A DNA stretch of 64,000 bases from Nematopogon swammerdamellus (taxonomy: Eukaryota; Arthropoda; Insecta; Lepidoptera; Adelidae), in contig OX336336.1 in NCBI GenBank assembly GCA_946902875.1, forward strand, positions 28,847,558 through 28,911,557. The letters are read 5' to 3'. A program made the position numbers and the translations under genes. Below are positions 25,501-31,500 of this stretch, in pieces. Under the pieces are notes generated by a model. That model was not told where the DNA came from. It did no database searches and saw only the letters and a program-made list of their open reading frames with translations. Position 1 is the stretch's first letter. Each line of letters starts with the position of its first letter.

Positions 25501-28500
25501 GCCACCTCCTCCTGGGGGGTGATAATGGCTGTATCTGAGGTTCGGACCACGAGCTCAGCCACCTAATTCGTTTACAATTCTAAAGCGGCGGGTGGCCGAG
25601 TGGTTCGGCATCTGCTTCTCACGCGAGAGGTGTATCAATGAGTTTTTTCTGATGAAAATTTACGTGCATACCTACAAGTGCTGCTTCACCGTTCGGAACC
25701 GGTGAAAAACCGTAGGTCCCTTCCCTTGCCCCTTACTAGGTGGTAGGCTCAAATTGTAGCAGACTGAGTTGGTACCACCGTACTGGATTTAAGATGGCCG
25801 CATAGCAGCCTAGGTTGTGTTCTCCTCTATTCCAGTATAGCCAGCAATCCAGGGAAGTCTCCGGTATGGCGCCTACCTTCTCGGACGTGATATGATATTG
25901 GCTGTTCGGAGCATGTGCTTTGGCCCCTCCGACTCAGCCACCCATACCGGATTACATGAAAAAAAATCAGCAAGTCGTTTAACTTCTATAGTCTAGCAGC
26001 CAGTAGGTTGCGCTCATTGATTTGGTCTTCAAATCCCAGCAGTTATGATTCGACACCAGGGCGCGCGCGTTCTCCCACGCATCGCCTGGCACATCGCATC
26101 CCGCCTAACCTAACCTCAGTCATTCTTAAGCGTCTGCGCGCGCTTTTTTTTTATTGACAGCGCGACATATGGCGCCGAGCCACCCATAAGGTGTCTAACG
26201 ATGCCCATGGACATTCGGTCGTATGCGGGGGATGCGAATGCCATGCCGGCCTGACAGGTGCCCATTCACGCCCCTCTTGAAGGACCCAAGACTGTACTTG
26301 GGGGGAAATATATGGGCAGGGAGAGCGTTCCAGAGTTTACCGGTTCTGTAGAGGAAAGATCTGCAGAATCGATTGGTACGCATCCGCGGTAAGTCCAGCG
26401 TATAGGGATGCAATCCCTGCCCAGCGCGCGTGGTGCGTAGGTGGAAAGGGGATCGCATTAAACAGCTCATCAGAGCACTCCCCATGGAATAAGCGATAGA
26501 ACACACTTAGGGAGCCGACATCCCTACGGTGTTGCAGTGGTTCAAGATCGGAGGACACTTCGGGGTCACCCACTAGTCGCACGGCTCGACGCTGGATTGA
26601 GTCCAGAGGCGCAAACTGGTATTTGGCAGAGCCATCCCACAGGTGCGAGCAGTACTCCAAGCAGGACAAGCGCTACACATGTTCTTTACTTTCTCTCGCA
26701 ATAAACTAACTTCTATAACTTCACTGTTGCCTTATTCCAATACCGAACACTACTTATACTACAGACTCGGCCACAGTCTATCTAATTTCACTAGGCTAGC
26801 CTAAAATGGCACATTGGTGACCCCGACGTGATATACAATATGATAACCGATTTACTGACTGTCTGCAGTGCGATGTTGGTACTGACTAGATGAAGTGCGG
26901 TCATAATCACACCTGAACAGGCTGCCCGTTGTAATGTGCTGTAAGCGTATGCGGTCCCACGTGCCTCGGTGTGAACTCTGCCGTCAGGGCCGTGGTGTCC
27001 CCTGTCAGTCTCACGGGAAGCTCACCGCGGGGTCCACGCACCGCCAGCGAGAGCTCACCACCGCCGGCGCCCTCCACGCGGACAGTTGTCGACGCCACTT
27101 CGTCTACTGGTATCAGCTCTGAAATATCAACGGAACATCGTAAATATACGTACCGTGTGGGGCCGGTACTTTAAAAGAATTGCCCCACTGCATCTCTCCC
27201 CGTCGCATGACGTAAAGGTCGACGAAGGGATAAGGAAATTCGTCAGCCTCGGTAGCTCAGTAGTGCGGTCAGTCGACTGTAATGCTGTTAAGCAATGCTG
27301 AGCGCGGTCAGTACTTGGATGGGTGACCGCTCGACCGTTGGGAGGCTGACCGTGGTTCGGATTCCGCGTTAAACTGTAGGTCCCTTCCCTTCTTAGCTTA
27401 CTAGGTGGTAGGGTTTATCCAGGCCGGGTTGGTACTACCGCACTGAGCAAAACGTCGGTTGAAACGGCTATGTGAATAGTTCGTGTTTTCCGTCCAGTTC
27501 AGTGTAGCCGGCTTGAAATGAAGGAAAGCACTGGCATGGCACCTGTGTTATGGGCTGACATCACGGATGTTGTAGGTGATGTTGCAGGCCAACCGTGTCA
27601 GTTTCCATAAAACAATAAAATATCCATACCAATCAGCGCGGTGTCGACAGTGACGGAGTGTGCCGGTGAGACAGTGAAGAGGAATGGCGATGAGGGAACC
27701 GGCTCGCCGTTGAACTTGATGTCGACTCGGTGAGGCACCGCTGACTCCGGCCGCCAGAACACCAGGCATCGTCCACCTCCCACCACCTGGTTTAGTCATT
27801 TGTCTACAGAACCGGTAAACTTTGAAAAGCTCTCCTTTCAGCATTTCCTCCCAGTTACAGTCCCAGGTCCTTGAAGAGTAGTAGGCCTGCCGATGGGGCT
27901 TGCCTACTCCAGGTCCTTCAAGAGTAGTAGGCCTGCCCGAGGGGTTTGCCAACTCCATATCCTTCAAGAGTAGTAGGCCTGTCGAGAGGGGTTGCTTACT
28001 CCAGGTCCTTCAAGAGTAGTAGGCCTGCCGAGGGGGGTTGCCTACTCCAGGTCCTTCAAGAATAGTAGGCCTGCCGAGGGGGGTTGCCTACTCCAGGTCC
28101 TTCAAGAGTAGTAGGCCTGCCGAGGGGGGTTACCTACTCCAGGTCCTTCACGAGTAGTAGGCCTGCCGAGGGGGATTGCCTACTCCAGGTTCTTAAAAAG
28201 TAGTAGGCCTGCCGAAGGGGGTTGCCTGCTAACTATGGATGTATGTAATGGTTCAAATATCTAGAAAATGTTCTAGGCTTGTTCCACTATTGAAATTTCG
28301 TTCGATTAATGTTTTAATCTGAAACTCCCCCGGGACCGAAATCCTGGGCACGCCTGTGCATAGGCATGTCGGACCAGCATGGAATTCGCATCGCAACCTC
28401 CGAGAACGGAATGCTCCTGGGCACCGTTAGTTCTTTTAATGTATTGATGGAACGGGGCCACATGTCGCTCTTAGTAAAAGAAAATTACACAGAATTTGGC

Positions 28501-31500
28501 GTTCCTTTTCAGTGAACGTGTGTTTAACACAGTAAATCGATCGGAGGCTTCCCCTGGCTGGAGCGTCAATAAGACAGCGCGTGATCCTAACTCTGTGGTG
28601 TCTAAATAGGAAATATCTTTCTGAATGATCATAATCATACGTTCCTGGAACATCCATGTGTTCTTGGATGAGGTGAGTGCCAAACTCCACACTGAGGAGA
28701 ATGCCAAATTGCATAACTAATTCTACTTTCAGGTCTGTGCGAAATAAATTTACCTGTACATGGTTCGGCACTTCTCCTTCATTAATGGATATTTCCAGCT
28801 GTCCTTCGCCCGCAGCACTAGCGTCAACTGAAATATTAAGAACATGTCGTAAAAAACATACAATTTTAGCGAACTTGCAAATTGCAAATTCAAAGGAGGC
28901 GTTCGTTGAACTTGTATCATAAAGTTGATAGTTGATGACAGTTTATATTTTCTGGTAAACGGACACGCAATTTGTGATAGTTACCTCTGAACTGGCACTG
29001 CTGCCCGACGACAGCGCTACCCACGTCGGTGACGCGGATCAGACTGGCGTCGTAGACCTTCGCTATCAGCGGACCCGCCTGCAGCTTGTCCCCACCTATG
29101 GAAACCTGCCGAAAGAAAAACTTATACTATCTTTATCGGTTCTTATCTTAGTTAAAGAAGAGCTTTCTTTCATGGATTATGGACAGACGGAGAGTGGTTG
29201 ATTGTCTAAATATTTCTCAGGTTCATTCCAAAAAGGTTTTCTACATATATAGCTCGGTTTTTTTTCAATTAGCAATTTCATACCGGAATCGGGACTGCTT
29301 CAAACATTTGTCATTCTATCATTTCTCAACATTATAATTTCATCCCTTTCGCAATATAGGCTTTACAACCGATTTGCGCAGCCGGAAAACAATTGTTAAG
29401 GGCAAGAGGCTGCGAGAATCGTTTGGGGACCACTAAACTAAGCGGCGGGTGGCCCAGTGGTCTGGGCGTCGTCGTCGGCTTCTCGTGCGGAGGTCCGAGG
29501 TTGATCCCTCCTATTCATAAAAAAAAACTAACCTAGCAGAAATATTCTGAGGATCTAAGAATTGATTGAAGCTACTATAAGTAAGAAATAACCAACCTAA
29601 CAGTAGCAGTCTTGATTAATTTTAATTGGTTCTAAGGATTTATTCGGAGAATTCAAAGAATTTATTCGCTAAATAGACAACCAGGTAACCGATGTAAGAG
29701 AAACTGTCATGGGGTTCTAATAGGATTTACTTGGAGAAGGAAATACGTCAATAGCAAACATGTAGGTAACTTTATCTAATAGGAACAGTCTTGGGGTCCT
29801 AATAATTGTTGTTGTTGTTGTTGTTGTATAATTTCATCCATAGGTAGGTAACCTACGCTTGGACATGTCGGAAATTCCGCCAGTTCTAAATTCAATGCGA
29901 AGAAGAACTGACAAACAAACTTCGCAAGTCACAATGTTTTGTTAGTACCTTATAAGTATTATATTATAGTAACTTACAAATAATTAACCCATACTACCGC
30001 TCACAAGAGCATTAATATTTACAGCATAAACATGAATACTGAAGAATTTGACCACACTGCCTATTTAAATTACCTATATCTGGTGTATAGTGCCATCGTC
30101 AATTTTGATACTTCATATTATATCAAGTCAAAAAATAAATAAAAATTAGTTTACATTTATTACTAAAAGATGTAATAAGTCATATAAAAATTTATCCAGA
30201 GACAGGTCTAGACAACTCTATCTAACAATATCAGTCTTCACATTCCATAGGAACTGTTTGCAGAAGTAGGAACGATGTTAGAAAAGAGGTAACTCTTACA
30301 TCAATGAGATGTGTCCCGACTTCTTCTGGTGTGAACTCGATGCGGTAAGCCCCGGCTCGCTCGGGTGAGTCGAGCACGCGTGCGTTTATCGTGCGACGCG
30401 ACGGCGCTGTTATCGTAACTCCCACCTGCAACGTCAACGTCATCATCAACGAACGAACCACTTTTCTCTACGAGATTGAGCTTTTTAACGTCCGACGAAA
30501 AAGGGTGGGTTTATAAGTTTATAAGTTTAACGTGTGTATCTGCAGTGTGTCTGTCTGTGACATCGTAGCTCCCAAACGGATGGTCCGATTTGGATGCATT
30601 TTTTTTATTAGAAAGCTGACTTAACCGGATAGTTCTGAGCTGTGTTAGTAATCAAGTAATAATGAAGAATATAAAAAAATACTATCACGGATGGACCGAC
30701 TTGGATGCGTTTTTTTAAGCTTGAAATAATAGTTAAATTACAAACTAGAAAACCCCCGAACCCTTAAAAAGTAAAAAATAATTTCCGTTTAGTTACTTAA
30801 AGGAGTCGGGGGATCGCTAAAAAATAAAATATAAAAACTCAGAGCTGCGCTGTTATTTTTTTTTAATTAAGGTTTCGGGGTTTTTTTGACAGTTTCACCA
30901 CTACCCATACATTCGGCAGATCACTACCAAAAACTATGAAATTTTCAAAATTTTACCAAATTTTACGAGATTTGTTGGGGTGTTGCCATATCTGAAATAT
31001 TGCCGGTAACTAAAAACTACTGTGAATTTAAACAAATCGACCATTTACCTAAACTACCACGAAGACTAGAAAACCGTCTTTGTAAACTACAAAAATATAT
31101 TATCAAATTAGTTCAATATGGTGTCGTAATCATAACAGATGCTGTTATTCGTAGTCTACAGCAAAAATTTTGCATAACCAGCTGTTACAATGTATTTTAT
31201 TTTTATTATTTTTTTATTTATTACGGTAAACTTACAGTGCAGATACTTATTAAATAAACATACAATTGTAACTACAGGACACCAATTACAAGTTTACATA
31301 TTTCGGTTCAGATTTAGAGAGAAAAAAAAGCTACAATATAACACAGATAATGAAAATAATTTCTTACACAGATTAATACTTGAAGACTAACATAAATCTT
31401 AAATGTTAAATTGAATCGAAAGCACGTCTAAATTGCAAAACAAAAGGGATATGACTCCCTTCCTATTTTACTAGGTGGTAGGGTTTAACCCGCCCGGGTT

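Noticed and set aside
25585..25650. tRNA-Ser/Leu gene
   Set aside because: The head resembles such a tRNA but continues into the SINE body; the acceptor stem does not close.
27238..27365. 5S rRNA gene or tRNA gene
   Set aside because: The 5S- and tRNA-like boxes recur in many SINE copies and no complete 5S or cloverleaf structure is present.
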